Shown: positions 29,875 through 43,000 of the stretch, one piece after another
Layout of the letters: every line of letters starts with the position of its first letter
Position numbering within the stretch: position 1 is the stretch's first letter
Source of the DNA: Flaccisagitta enflata
Lineage: Eukaryota > Chaetognatha > Sagittoidea > Aphragmophora
Reading direction: 5' to 3'
Assembly (NCBI GenBank): GCA_965153355.1
Contig: OZ231126.1
Span: 60,388,001-60,452,000, forward strand
DNA: 64,000 nucleotides
The notes under the pieces: model-generated
Told to the model about the DNA's origin: nothing
The model's database searches: none
What the model saw: only the letters and a program-made list of their open reading frames with translations
Made by a program: the position numbers and the translations under genes

Positions 29875-30978
29875 TTACTGTGAAAAAATGATAAAGGTGA
29901 AAGATGAAACTGTTAAAGGTGTTGTTATTAAGTTATTTTGTTTTGTGGCATGTAATCCTACAGTTTGCTTTGTTGGTCTGACCGACTGTGGTAGTCGTGT
30001 ATTTAGTCTTTTTTTTTGGCTAACCTGATCCACGTCATAGTCCTTCCACGAGTTCATGTCTGAATCGATAGCCAAAGTACTATCATGACTGTAAAAAACG
30101 GAAACTCGGATCACATAGCTTGTAACCGTTTTGAATCTATAAGGGATGAAGAGGGGATGGAGAAAGAAGGTAAAGAGTGGTTGGGATTAGATATTTTGAG
30201 GTAATGCGGTATTTGGATAAGAGCAAGTGAGACATTGGATAACATAAAAGTTTTGAAATAAAAAAAAATACATACCGAAGGTAAAGAATGGTTTTTCCTC
30301 CTGTTTGCGCGGTTGGTTTTTGCGAGATTGTGTCTCTCAACTCTCCGCTGTATTGGTTATCACTTGTGGGGGCGCTGACTAAAAATGGTAAGAAAAAGTT
30401 GCTATTCCACCAAGATTGTAGGCTTAGCTCGCAACCGTCCTCTGTCAACAGCCCTGCTTGTGTAATAGCTGTTAAATAAGAAGCCTGTTTGTGCTCCTCT
30501 GTTGTGAACATGTAACCGTTTTCTCCAGCCGTTGCCTGCAGGGTAAAGCATGGAAAATGTAAGCATTAAATTACAATAGCAATCTCTGTGAGCTTAACAG
30601 CAATCTCTAAACTTGCCTCATAAGGTATCGAAGGGTACTTGAGGTTAAGAGCAGTTTCCACATAAGCCTGAACGAGATCGTGAGGTTTCCAGTGCAGGAG
30701 ATTCTCCTGAAAATGGAAATTTTTTTTTACAATTTGTTATCAGAAGTGCAGTAATGATGGGGGCAGGTGGGGGGGGGGGCAGGTGGGGGGGGGGGCAGGT
30801 GGGGGGGCAGGTGAGATATATGTTTGTATTACTTACTGAATAGCTCCCGACAATAGAAGTATTTTTATGTAACACGATCCAGAAGCTTGAGAAACTTTGT
30901 TTCGTGCTTATGTCAATCCATGTCTGCAATCGTCTGTAATGGAATAAAGGGAATGTCATTTTGCGCAATGATGTGTGT

Positions 30979-31068
<90 letters not shown>

Positions 31069-34000
31069 TGAATAAGGATAGATTCATTGATTGAACATAC
31101 CCTTGTTCTACGCTGAAAGGTTTACAGCTTTGTCTTTTGTATGAGAATTGCATCGAGGAGGATGCCAGTTTTTGATGGATCTGGATCAATGATGATTGTT
31201 CCAATATGCAGCATAGACCGTATAGATCAGCTGACAATACTTTAAGGTGAGGTTTACAACCAGTTTTGGTTATAAAAATCTTTGGATCTTCGGCGAAGGT
31301 AAGCGCGAGCCCTAAATGCATAAATTGAGTTTGGTTTTTTTTCTATTTTTTTTTAGTTGCTTGCTACGTGATTTTACAATTTGTTCTGCGGTTTTGTTGG
31401 TCAGTTTGTTGGTTGTTAAGTTTTTTTGTTATTGAGATATATACCAAGTTCTATGTTGGCCGGAAGAAGAGACGGGAAAGCCTGGAGAACCGTTGTGAGT
31501 GTTGTTAGAAATGTATGTCTGTCCGTCTCTTAGGTGTGTGTGCCTTCTGTCTCTTTTGCGTGCTTTTGGCTTTTTCTCTTTCTCTACTATTCGATGCCCG
31601 TGTCTTTTGTTTCTTGCCATTTTTTATATTGAACGCTAGATGGGTAACCATATGGTTGCGCCTTGATTTTGTGCCATTTGTTTTTACTACGTAGGCAAAT
31701 ATACGTAACTCGTCTTTCGTATCATCCAATTTTTGGATTGATTGATTTTATTTATTTATGGCATCGCTTCTTAAAGTGATTGATTGATTTTTATGATCGT
31801 TTGAATGCGCCCTTGGAATTCACTAATTTCAATAATCTCTCATCTTTTTATTGCAGATAAACTAATGAACGGACAATTAACGTTAATTTGACATCGACAG
31901 ACTGTGGGTTGAAACCAACGAAAGTGGGCCTAAAAGTAAGTTTTATAGACGCGTTTCTGCTTTTATTAACGTTGTTTTTATCTTGTCTTCCGGTCTGTTA
32001 TTTTGTCTTTTGCCCTTTTGCATTTTTATCGCCGGATTTTAGTATGGTTTTTATCGCTTGTCCGATCAGCTTGCTATAGGGATGATATGGATGAATTTAA
32101 TGGGATGGGCCGGGGCAGGGGCAGGTATTATCAGGTGGCATGGGCTCTGAAGAAGATGAACATGTTGTCATGTGCTGTTTCTGTCCTTTATTGTGTCCTA
32201 TCTCGATTTCATGTTATCTTTTGCGTTTGCTGATCACAATTAACGCCCACTTTCCCTTTCATTTTTTCCCCCTCTCTTCAGTTGTTGAAATTTTTATGGA
32301 ATAAACGAGACGATCGCCTTCCTATTTTCCAATCGGCCAACTTTCTTTCACCACAAGTCGTCAGTCAGATAGACGCTCATAGACAGTGCCAGTTGAAACT
32401 CGGCGTAAATTATATTTCAACAATTTAAAACGACTCGATTCTTTTCATCTTCGACCTCCGAAAGCGAAATTGGACAATGGCAGCCGCGCGTAACGACGAC
32501 ACCTGCCTCGACTGCTTCAACGTCATCTCGTATCTCACTTCGGTTTGAATCAGTGTCCGAGGTCGAATCGCTTGCGCGCAATGAGGAACGACATCACTGC
32601 GGAAATGGAAGGATGCCGGCGCCTTTTCGACGCCGTTTACTTGCACCGAAGGAACGAACGACTTCGACGACGCCGCCTGTGAATCGGATGGCGCTCGACA
32701 CGGCCTTCGGGACATGGTCTACGACTTTATATCGTATGCAAGACAAATGGCGCTCGACTCGATGCCCGGCGACCCTCTTCGATTCGCGGCGTCTTCTTTG
32801 CGTCGAATCCGGCGCGAGTGGGACTCCATGCGTTTCTTTGATCGTGAAAACTATCCAGAGGGTTTTCCTTCCAACGCCGACATCGTGAACGCAGTGCATA
32901 ATGACATTGGGAATCGCAAAAGACCCGTCAACGAATTCTCATGGAATAGTCTCCCAACTGACAATGTTACCGGCGCTCCGACTCCAAGGATGCGAACGTC
33001 GTCGCCAAACCCCGACGGATCCGAGTATCTACCACTTCCGGTCCCACGACATGGTGCGCAATCTCCAACTGGCGGCCAATTTTTAAATCTGCCGCCGATC
33101 CAAAGAGGAGATGCCGTCAATCAATGGGTATCAGATTTGGTCTCGGAAATTGAACCTGCGCGTGCGTCTCCGATGGAGCAAGCTGACGACATGCTTGCGG
33201 ATCTCGACGACGCCGACGCTCTTGCAAGAGGCCGTGGGATCATCAACGGATTGACGCCGCAGGAGAGGGCGAGGCGACGCTTCATCAACAGGAGTGCTGA
33301 GAGAGACAGATGGGGCAGGCAGTTGGAGGAGGAAATGCGACAAGGCCGTCGGCTGATTGACGATATGCAGCAGCAACAACGGGAGGAGGAGCAGCGACAG
33401 CAGCAGGAGCAACAGCAGCAGCATCAATTGCAGATGCAGCAGCAGCAACTCCAACAGCAACGTCAACTCCACCGACCACAGGAGCAGCAGCAAACGACGG
33501 CTCAACGGCAGCAGCAAGAGCTGTTGCAGCAGCAGCAGTTGCAGCAACTCCAACAATTTTGTCAACAAGATCCTGCAGCCGGCGCTCATCATCAACAACA
33601 ACACGATCAACAGCAGCAACAACAGCAACAGCAACAACAACAAGAGCTGCGACAAACGGCAATGCAGCCGCACGAACAACAACAACAGCGGCAAAACGAT
33701 GCAGGAGAAAGTACGCAACAGCAACAGCAGCAGCAACAGCAACCTCCCGCCGCAATCCCAGCGGTGGTGGTGGATCCTCCAGCGTCAAACAACCATCTTG
33801 TCGAAAGCATGAACGTCAGTGAGGAGACAGAAGAAGAGAGACAGCAACGCCTTGCAGATCAACGGCTGCGCATGATGGCTGAAGGTGAAGGTGGTGGTGC
33901 AGCAACAGCTCCAAAGGCGCCGATCGCGGTGCCATTGGGATTCCAACAGCGAAGCTCATCACAAGAAGACAAAGAGTTATACGACAGAATGTGTAACTTT

Positions 34001-37000
34001 CGCCAGCAGCAGCAACGAGATGAAGATAGAAGAGCGGGAATATTCAACAATGCGGCAGAAATGCAACGAAAGCACTGGAATAGCCTGAACGACGGCGGCA
34101 TTGGTGGGGCTTTAGAGCAGCGTGATGTGAAGCTTAGGCAACTGTCTGAGCTGGAACAGCAGCAGCCGCAGCATCCGCCAAAAGACCGTCGATCTATCTT
34201 CAGAAACTTCAATCCGGGATTGTTCAATTCGAACACACAGCAACGTCATGTGCAGTCAGTGGAAACGTCCGTCAAGCAGCCGATGCAGCAGCAGCAACAG
34301 TGGGAGCAGCAGCAGCAGCAAGGACAACGTCAGCGTCAACTGCAGCAGCAGAATGAACAGCAACAGCGTCCTGACCAGCAACAGCAGCTTCAACATCAAC
34401 AGTGGCAGCAGCAACGGCTTCAACAACAGCAACAGCATCAAGATCAGCATCATCAAGCCCCAGCAGCAACGATTCTCCCTACCGCACCGGAAGTGATCTT
34501 CGAGAAGCAGATTGGCTCTGCTAGAAGGGAGACTGGTCTTCCCCATCAAGAGGAAAAGGTCTTCAACACAGCCGGAAGCGGAGGTGATGCAACGGAGGCA
34601 ATGCGCAGGAGGCAGAAGCAGGAGGCCGCTGACGCGAAGTTGGCACAACAGCTGCAAGATAAAGAGAGAAGGAAAGTCGCTCCTAAGAAGACAACGAATG
34701 GATTGCAGCCGAAGGCGCCGAAAGTAGCGCAAGCGCCTCTAGTAACGCCTCAAGCGGAAGTCATCCAGCAGAATCAACGTTTGCAGCAAGAAGTGGATAG
34801 TTTGAAGATGCAGATTCAGCAGAGAGACTTTGACCTTGCCGCAGCGAGAGCAGAAGAAAAACAACGAAAAGAGGAACAACAACAGCGACAGTACGTCCGC
34901 CAAGATTTTGATGCTCCCCGATTCCATCAAGATGATCGTCAACAACAAGTGAATCAGCAAGAGGAAGTGGGGTGGAGCGTTAAAACCACCAAAAAGAGAT
35001 CTCCGGTGAAAGTCGGGGGTCAATACGCCTTCGTCCAACAACCCCCAGCGTATCATCAAGTGGAGCATCATCAAGTAGCCCGTCAACCGGAAGTCCACGT
35101 TCAGATGCCCAACAATCCGGCTCTGGACAGGTTTTTGGAAAGAGCGACGTACAATGATCTCATGCGAGCAAGGGAGGTCGGCCTCAAAGCGTTGGAGAGA
35201 GCAAGACCGGAGAAGCCTCTGCAGGAGCTTTCATCCACCGACTTTATGATGTGGAAGAGGAAGTTTAAAGATGCTGAGAAGCATGAAGGCTTGACGCAAA
35301 TGGACATCTTATTGGAATTGCCTAAGTGGTTTGCTGGTCCGGCAAAAGAGATCATAGAAACTGCGACGATTGATGCAACTGAAGCGACAGCAAGAGGAGA
35401 GATTGACGACGCCTTCGCAAAAATGGACGTCGTCTTTATGGCAAGGCGCTGCAACATTGCGGCGCTGTTCAACGAAATCGTCGCGGAGGCAAAGATCCAG
35501 TCGGCCGACCATGCAAGGCATTTCAATTTGTCTGCAAGGTTGCAAAAGGCAAAGAAGATTGCGAGGACCTGTGGAGAAGTGCAACAATGCTATCGTGACG
35601 AGCTGCTGCAGGAGATTCTCAACAAGAGGGTCCCTCATCTTGCAGATAAATTCTGGGAAAAGCAACATGAAGCAGCCCTAAATGGACAATTGTTTTCATT
35701 CGACAACTTGGTCAATATGATCGAGACATGGGCGGTGATTCAGCGCAACAAAGGCGCAAGCTGCAAAACAGCATCAGTGGCAGCAGTCGCAACTACAGAG
35801 AAAGAAGCGCCATCATCATATGAAGATGCTTTGACCAATGGCAAGCAAAAGACGCAGTCGACGGACCGCTGCAACGTCTGCAGTGGAATGCATCAAACGG
35901 AAAACTGTCATCAACTATTAGAGTTGTGACGCGAGAGTTCAAAAGATCATGTCTCGTCGTCTTTGCTTCCACTGTCTCACGCCAGGACACAACGCCAAAG
36001 GATGCGTGAACAGACCGACTTGCCAAACCTGCAAGAAGCGGCACGCGACGATTCTCCACGGGCGCACCTACAAGAAAGAAGAAAAGGAAGAGAAGAAAGG
36101 AAAACAAGCAGGGAAATAAAGTACCGCTGGCTCCCTTCAAAAGTCAGAGGATGCGGCTGCAGCAGCACCAACAGCTCCGTCGACGACGGAGGCAGCCAAT
36201 CCAACGGAAGTCATCTCTCCTAACGCCACGGCATGACTGGCGGCGACGGCAACGTCGCGGTCCGTCTCTTCATTCGACGACGTTGTCCGTCCGATCGTTC
36301 CAGTGACTATCATAAACAATTCTTCGGGTGCGCAGAGGACGATATACGCTATGATCGACTCAGGCGCTGATCGCGACGTGATCAGTACCAGCGTCATTCG
36401 CAGTCTTCTGATTCCAACAAAAACAGTGCAAATGACGGTGATTACTGTGGGAAGTCATGTTGTTGAGATCGTTTCATCGCATCATTCACCATGCAATCGG
36501 TCGACGAGGAATACGCTCGACATCAGCGACACTGGTGGGTGATTTGTTAACGAGTGAACGCGATATTCCTCCTTTCTCTCCGCGACCTATCTGACCAACC
36601 TCACATCGAAGGCGTAAATTTCCAGAAGCTGAAGGCGTGATGATGATCATCGGAGCGGCGCATGCGGATGCTGCCGTCGCTCAAGAAATCCGTCGAGGGC
36701 CTTCAGGATCTTTGACTTGCTTCAGATGTCTATTTGGTTGGACTGTATGTGGAAAACGGGCAAAAGAGGACGAGATATTGCGTCGATCAACGCTATCGCG
36801 ACGGATGACCGCGTCCTCAACGATAACATCGATCGCATCCTCGATAATCGCGTCCTCAACAGCAACATCGACCGCATCTTCTACCATGACTTTGCATCAT
36901 CAATCGTCTCGCAAGAGGAGATGGGTGATTCCCTTGAAAATGTCAGAGCGTGCACAAAAACGTTAGAGGAAAAGATATATTTTTGCCCAATTGTGAAAAA

Positions 37001-40000
37001 GTACTTTGCTCCGTCACATGGAAATTTCATCATGAAAAAAATCATGGAGATTCTGAGAAGAGTGAAATCACGACCGATCTGCGATGAAGCGACTCGGTAA
37101 CCAACGTTTTCGCTTCAAGCGTGATCCAGCCTTCAAAGAAAGAGTCTTCCGTGAAATCGAAGTTTTACGAGACGGGAGTGGCGATTGAGATCGGCAGCGT
37201 CGACGACGACGACGGCATTGAGAAGCCGCGCTGTACAACCGCTTCATATTGTCGAATTGCGCGGAAAAACGCGCGTATGTCACGATGCGCGTGCGGCGAC
37301 CGACGGGATCTTACTCTCAATGATTTGCCTGCCGGAGGCCCAAATTTGATGAATAGCCTGATGGACATCCTCACATGCTGTTGAAAATCGCCTTTATGTG
37401 TGACATAAAGGCGTTTTTCCACCAACCATGCGTCCATCCTGACGACGCTGATTTATTCAGATTCTTTTGGTTCAAGGACCGCACTCTTCGAGAAGCAATA
37501 TTGAATCTGTTTTTATCACACGTCTTCGGCAGCCAATCCAGCTCATTCGTCACATCTTTCACCGTCAGGAAGCATGCTGAAGTAATCCGGCCCAAATACC
37601 CCTACAACGTCTACGATCTTATTCGCTATGGTTTTTACGTCGACGACGGAAGTGGGGGTGGGGATTCGGTCGACGAAGCACTGCAACTAAAGGTGGATTC
37701 AGTGGCGGCGATGGCTGAAGGCGGGATGGATCTTGTGAAGTGGAAGAGCAATGCGCGGCAATTGATGGATGGAGATCCAAATGTGCCAATCCCCATTTCA
37801 GATAAGCAAGATGATGCGCCGACGAAGGTGTTGGGCGTCTCATGGCTTCCGGCGGAAGACGTCTTTGTCTTCATCTGCGACTAAGAATTCAAAACTCTTA
37901 GAGCAAAAACACTCGTCAATTGGTCTCTATGCAAGCGAAACTTTACGATCCATTGGGTTTTTGGAGTCCAAGCGCATACATCGGCAGACGTCATCTTCAA
38001 CTCTGTCGTCCACAGGAAGTGGGATGGGATTCGCCCTTGGAAGAGAGCGTTGAGGAATCTTTCTTCCGCTATACTTCATCTTGGCCTCTTCTACAACAAT
38101 ATCGAATTGAACGCTGGTGGAATGGCGGCGTCGACAATAGCGACATTGCGGAAGTAACAATCGAGTTATTTTGCGATGCAGCTCCAAAAGGCGGATATGG
38201 AGCAGTTGCATATCGACGTCAAGTCAACCGAGATGGAGATGTTCACATTTCATTCATCGCTCCAAATCTCACGTCATTCCTCTCAATCCAAAACGTGCCT
38301 CTCATCACAACAGCGTTCCACGCCGAGTGTATCCGCAGAAAAAGCAGTGCAGCTCAAACGCTTCGTCGGAAGGACCATCAACTTGGACAATCTCGTCGTC
38401 AGATTTTGGTCCGATTCTGAATCTGCACTGAAGATGATTTACAATCCGGCAAAACCGAGGCCTGTATTCTTCGCCAATCGTCTCTCCAAGATCCATAGTG
38501 GGTCTGATCCTCAACAGTGGCGCTGGGTTGACTCGTCAAACAACCCGGCGGACCACTGTAGCAGAGGCATCCAGGCCCATGAAGCCGAAAAATGGCGTCA
38601 ATTCCATCACGGCCCTGCATTTTTGCGTCTTCCCGAAGATCAATGGCCAAAGACGAACATCGCGACGTGCCCTATTTCTGCACAGGTCGCCGCTCTGTAT
38701 GCGGCTGAGAGTGAAAAGAAACAAGTGGCTGACGCGATACTTCTTGCAGCCGCTTCTCGGGGAAAATGGATGCAGAAATTGCGGATTATCGGCATGGTTC
38801 TTATATAAGTCAAAAGGTGGAGAGCCTATCCAAGGGCGAAGACACGAGCAACAAAAGATCTCCTTCCAAACCGGAAGTGACGCAAGACGTCGTGGAGGAG
38901 GCGCGCAAACAGCTCGTCAAGTCAATGCAGCGGCAGCATTATTCTGACGTCTTCGAACAATTGGAATTGGGAAAAGTCTTCAAGCCAGAAAGCCGTCGTG
39001 ACTTTATCATAAAGAACAAGGAGATGCGGAAGTTGAACCTTTAATCGACGACGACGGCATCCTGCGTCGGCAGTCGATTGGAAAATGCCGACATCTCTCA
39101 CGCTAAATTTCCCTTTATCCTGCCGCCAAAAGACGAGAATGTGAAATCATTAATTAGCCATTATCATCATAATGATTTTCACGCGGGTGCAAAGCATACA
39201 TTGTGCCAATTCGCCAATTTGTGGATTACAAAAGGTCTTCAGGCCGTCAAGAGCGTCGTCAACCGTGCTTTAGATGCCAGAAGAACTTTAAAAAGAACGC
39301 AAATCAGCAAATGGCCAATCTTCCATCAAATCGCGTCAATCCGGCGCCTGTCTTTGCAGAGACTGGATTGGACGTCATGGGGCATTTCATGGTTAAAATG
39401 AACGGGCGTGCTGATCATAAGGTGTGGATCGCAGTGTTCACCTGTTTCGTGTCACGCGCCGTCCATGTGGAATTGCTCTTCAACATGTCAGCCGATGCGA
39501 TGGTAAATGCAATCATCCGCTGCAGCAAGGCGCCCAGGAATCCGCCGTTTCACATCAGATTGTGGGGCGAATCTAGTCGGCGCCAACAACATCCTCAAGA
39601 AGGAAATGGAAGCTTGGAACCGCTCGTCAACCCCCGAATTGCAGCGGCGCGCGCCTTCGGTGGGATTTTATCACGCCGAGAACACCCTTATTATGGAGGG
39701 GTGTAGGAGAGAATCGTTGCTCTCTTTAAGCGCCATCTTGCTTCCATCTCAACTGGCGCCATCCTCCACGTCGACGCCTTCAACACTGCCGTGTCGAAGT
39801 TGAAGGAATTCTCAATCGTGCGTCCTCTAACAGCGCCCAGCGATGATCCAAATGACTCTGAGGCCCTTACACAATCATATCCTCAATCCATCAACATCCG
39901 GCCATGCCCCTCTGGATCTGGTGCAACAAGGCGTCAATTCTGACGCCGACTCCGCGAAGATTCAATGGAGGCGTGCGCAATCGCGTGTGGATGCATTTTG

Positions 40001-43000
40001 GAAATCGTGGAGGGTCGAATATTTGTCGCTTCTTCATGCGCGAAGCAAATGGTCGAGATCCGAGAGAGACTTTGCGGTTGATGACATGGTCATCGTCATG
40101 GACGAAACGCTGCCTCGTCACAATTGGAGCTTAGGACGTGTCATGGGCGTCGAGGGTTCGTCAGCCCATGTCCGGAGGGCTCACATCCGGCGCCAAGATG
40201 GAAAAGATCGTGGAAAAGACCGCCTGCTTGTGTGGGCTGGAATTGACTCATAAAAACGCTAAGTTTTGAGAGAGAGAGAAAAAGGCGCATGGGCCTGTCC
40301 ATTAGTAACTATAGATATGAGTGATTGATACTCTGACTTGTTATATTTACAAAGAGTTGTTATTATTCATATTTGGTTCTGATTATCCATGCTTTCATCT
40401 TTCCTCTTGTCAATTATGTTGTCCATTTCCACTTACACATCAAAACACTGATTCATTCGCTCTGTCTATATGTACATATTATTGTGCCAAATCCGTTCTT
40501 ACCTTTATCAGTTCTTCAATACGAACATTTCAAAGCTTCCGCTGACGACGTCATTCCATCTACGAAGTCAGTTCGCATCTTGAAGTCGCTCGTCGAAGTC
40601 AAGATGTCCCGTCAGCAGCGTCTCGAGGCAGAAGCCGACGTGTCGACGTCGTACGGATCCTTGGATCTTCATCGGCTCTTCAACGACGGCTCGACTCGAG
40701 AGGGATCTGCATCCACGACGTCGTTCGGGGCGGAGGAGGAGGCTGTCGCGTTGGCAGCCTTCAATGGCGACCTTCGTTCCGTCGTCGACGCAAAAATGGC
40801 GAATAAAAAGCGTCAACAAGATGATGCGTTGGTAAATCGTCAACAGCCATCCAACGCCGTTGATCCCGCGTCGCTTCCTCCATTGGTGGTCATCAGAGAT
40901 GGAGGTTCGAGGCGGATTTCGATCAATCGGCCGCCGACGGACTTATCCACCACTTCCGCGGCGGCGTCATCATCATCGGATTTGCCCCCATCGCCTCGCC
41001 AATTTTGCCTTGATTTCGGTCGCCCAGCGTCTCGTGATCAAGCGTCTGCAGCTGCACGTCAACGCAGCGGGGGCGAAGAGAGAGAGAGATCGGTCAATGA
41101 TGGAGCAAGAGTGGAGGAGGAGGGGATGGAAACAGAGGAGGAGGTGTTGGTGAATGGGGAGGCGGTGGAGAAAGACATTGACCCGGAAGTGGACACTGCG
41201 ACGCCGGAAGAGAAACACCAACGGATGCAGGCGCGTTGGTGGTATCGTATCATCAGCCCGGACGTCGAAGTATCTCTCCTCTTCAAAGAGTTTGAAAAAC
41301 TTTCGGTGTGCTGCAACAAACAAACTCTCATGCGCTCATCGGCTAATCAAACAGAGCTTGGCTCGGAGACTCTGGAGCGCAAAATCCAAAGCAATAAGAG
41401 AAGGAGGGAGCATGATAAGGAGGTTCGTCGCATGGTCCAGGCGACGAAGAGGAAGAATGCGGCTCCGAAGCCTCCTGGTGCAACTTCCGTCGACGCTTCC
41501 GCAACTCCACCAGCGGTATTCGTGCTCGACGCAGCCGCAGCTACATCAGCGGCAATTCACTCTACAGCATCAGGAAGTCGTCAATCGCGCCCTGGATTGG
41601 TTCATCCCCCAAATCAGCAGCAACAGGGTCCTCGTGACGTCACTCCCTCACAACAGTCGAAGAGATCACGTCGGGGAAAGACTCCACAAACGCGCAATGT
41701 GCCGAGTCAACAAAAAGGGCCAAATTCCAAAAGCAAAGGCCCCCTTCAAGCGCCTCCAGGCGCGCCCCCTGCAGCAGTAACGCCCAAAGGCCAAGGAGAA
41801 GCTTCAAGCGGTTCGTCGACGGCAACGTTGGCAGCAACCCAGAAGCTGGATCAGGCGCCTGGGGCAGCGGCAGCAAAGGGGAAGAAGACCAAGAGAGCTG
41901 GGAAGAAGCACAAAGCAGCAACCAAGGGAGGTTCTACTTGCGGTGCTTCGGCGTCCGCTGTTAAACCTCAAGTCTCTGGTCAGCAGACGGGAGCGTCTTC
42001 CTTTCACTCGCAGCCATCAAAGGCCGCGGTAGGAAGCGAACTAGTTGGCGGTGCTTCAGCATCTGTTAAAGCTGGTGTAGCGCCTCGTCAGCAAACCGAG
42101 TCTGCCCAAGGTCTGCAGCAAGTGCAGAACCCGCCTCCCCCGTCGGATCCAGCCTTTGATCCTGCGCATGGACACCACATCGCCGAGTCATTGCTACGAG
42201 AAGCCTCTTCGCTGACCTCAAATGCTCCATTGGGGGTGGTGAAGAATTTAGCATCAAGGCTTCCAAAAGACTTCTTCGCGTCGCTTCCGCCGCGTCAACG
42301 AGTTGAAGCGGCTCGTCAAGTCTTAGACGAGAGGATTCGTCGCAACATCCAAAAGGAGAGAGACGATGCTCGTCGAGCAGCAATGGCTGCGGACAATGAG
42401 GTGGTCAAAGGCAATAAGCGAGTCGTGGAACTGGAGAAGCAGCTTGAAAAGGAGAAGCAGGCCTGTGCGATGAAGGCTAAGAAGAAAGAGGAGGCGGTGG
42501 AACGCGCAAAGGCGGCTATGGCCGTCGACTTTAAAACTGCGTCCGCTGTACGTCCAAAATTTCGACTGGCGCCGAATTGCGATGCAGCATCTCCACCTCC
42601 TGCGTCTTCTCCAGCAGAAAAAGTCGGTCAGCAGATCCCGTCGCAAAAAGACGCTCCCAAGCCTGGGAATAAGAAAAATCGAACCAGGCCTTGGAAAAAT
42701 CAGACCGCCAGCTAAACGCTGATTGGTGCCACGCCCAGTTGCTGTTCAATCTAACTACCAATTTGCAACATGGCGTGGAGAGCGCCGCCATTCGCTGAGG
42801 ATCGTATTCCACCGTAGCATCCTCATCCCATCGATGGACAGGCCGGCCAAGTCGGGGGCGCTACCCGGGGCGTGGGAATGACGTCCGCCCCGGGGCCTGG
42901 CGAAAAACGCCCGCGTAAGTTTCATGGTTTGGGAAGGGTTGAGGTTGAGTTTTTGTTGTAAATTTGAATCTGTGTACGATAAGAACTTTACTAATCAATC

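Noticed and set aside
40373-42715. Retroviral-type envelope gene
   Set aside because: There is no signal peptide, no membrane anchor and no furin-like site. The composition is low-complexity and coiled-coil.
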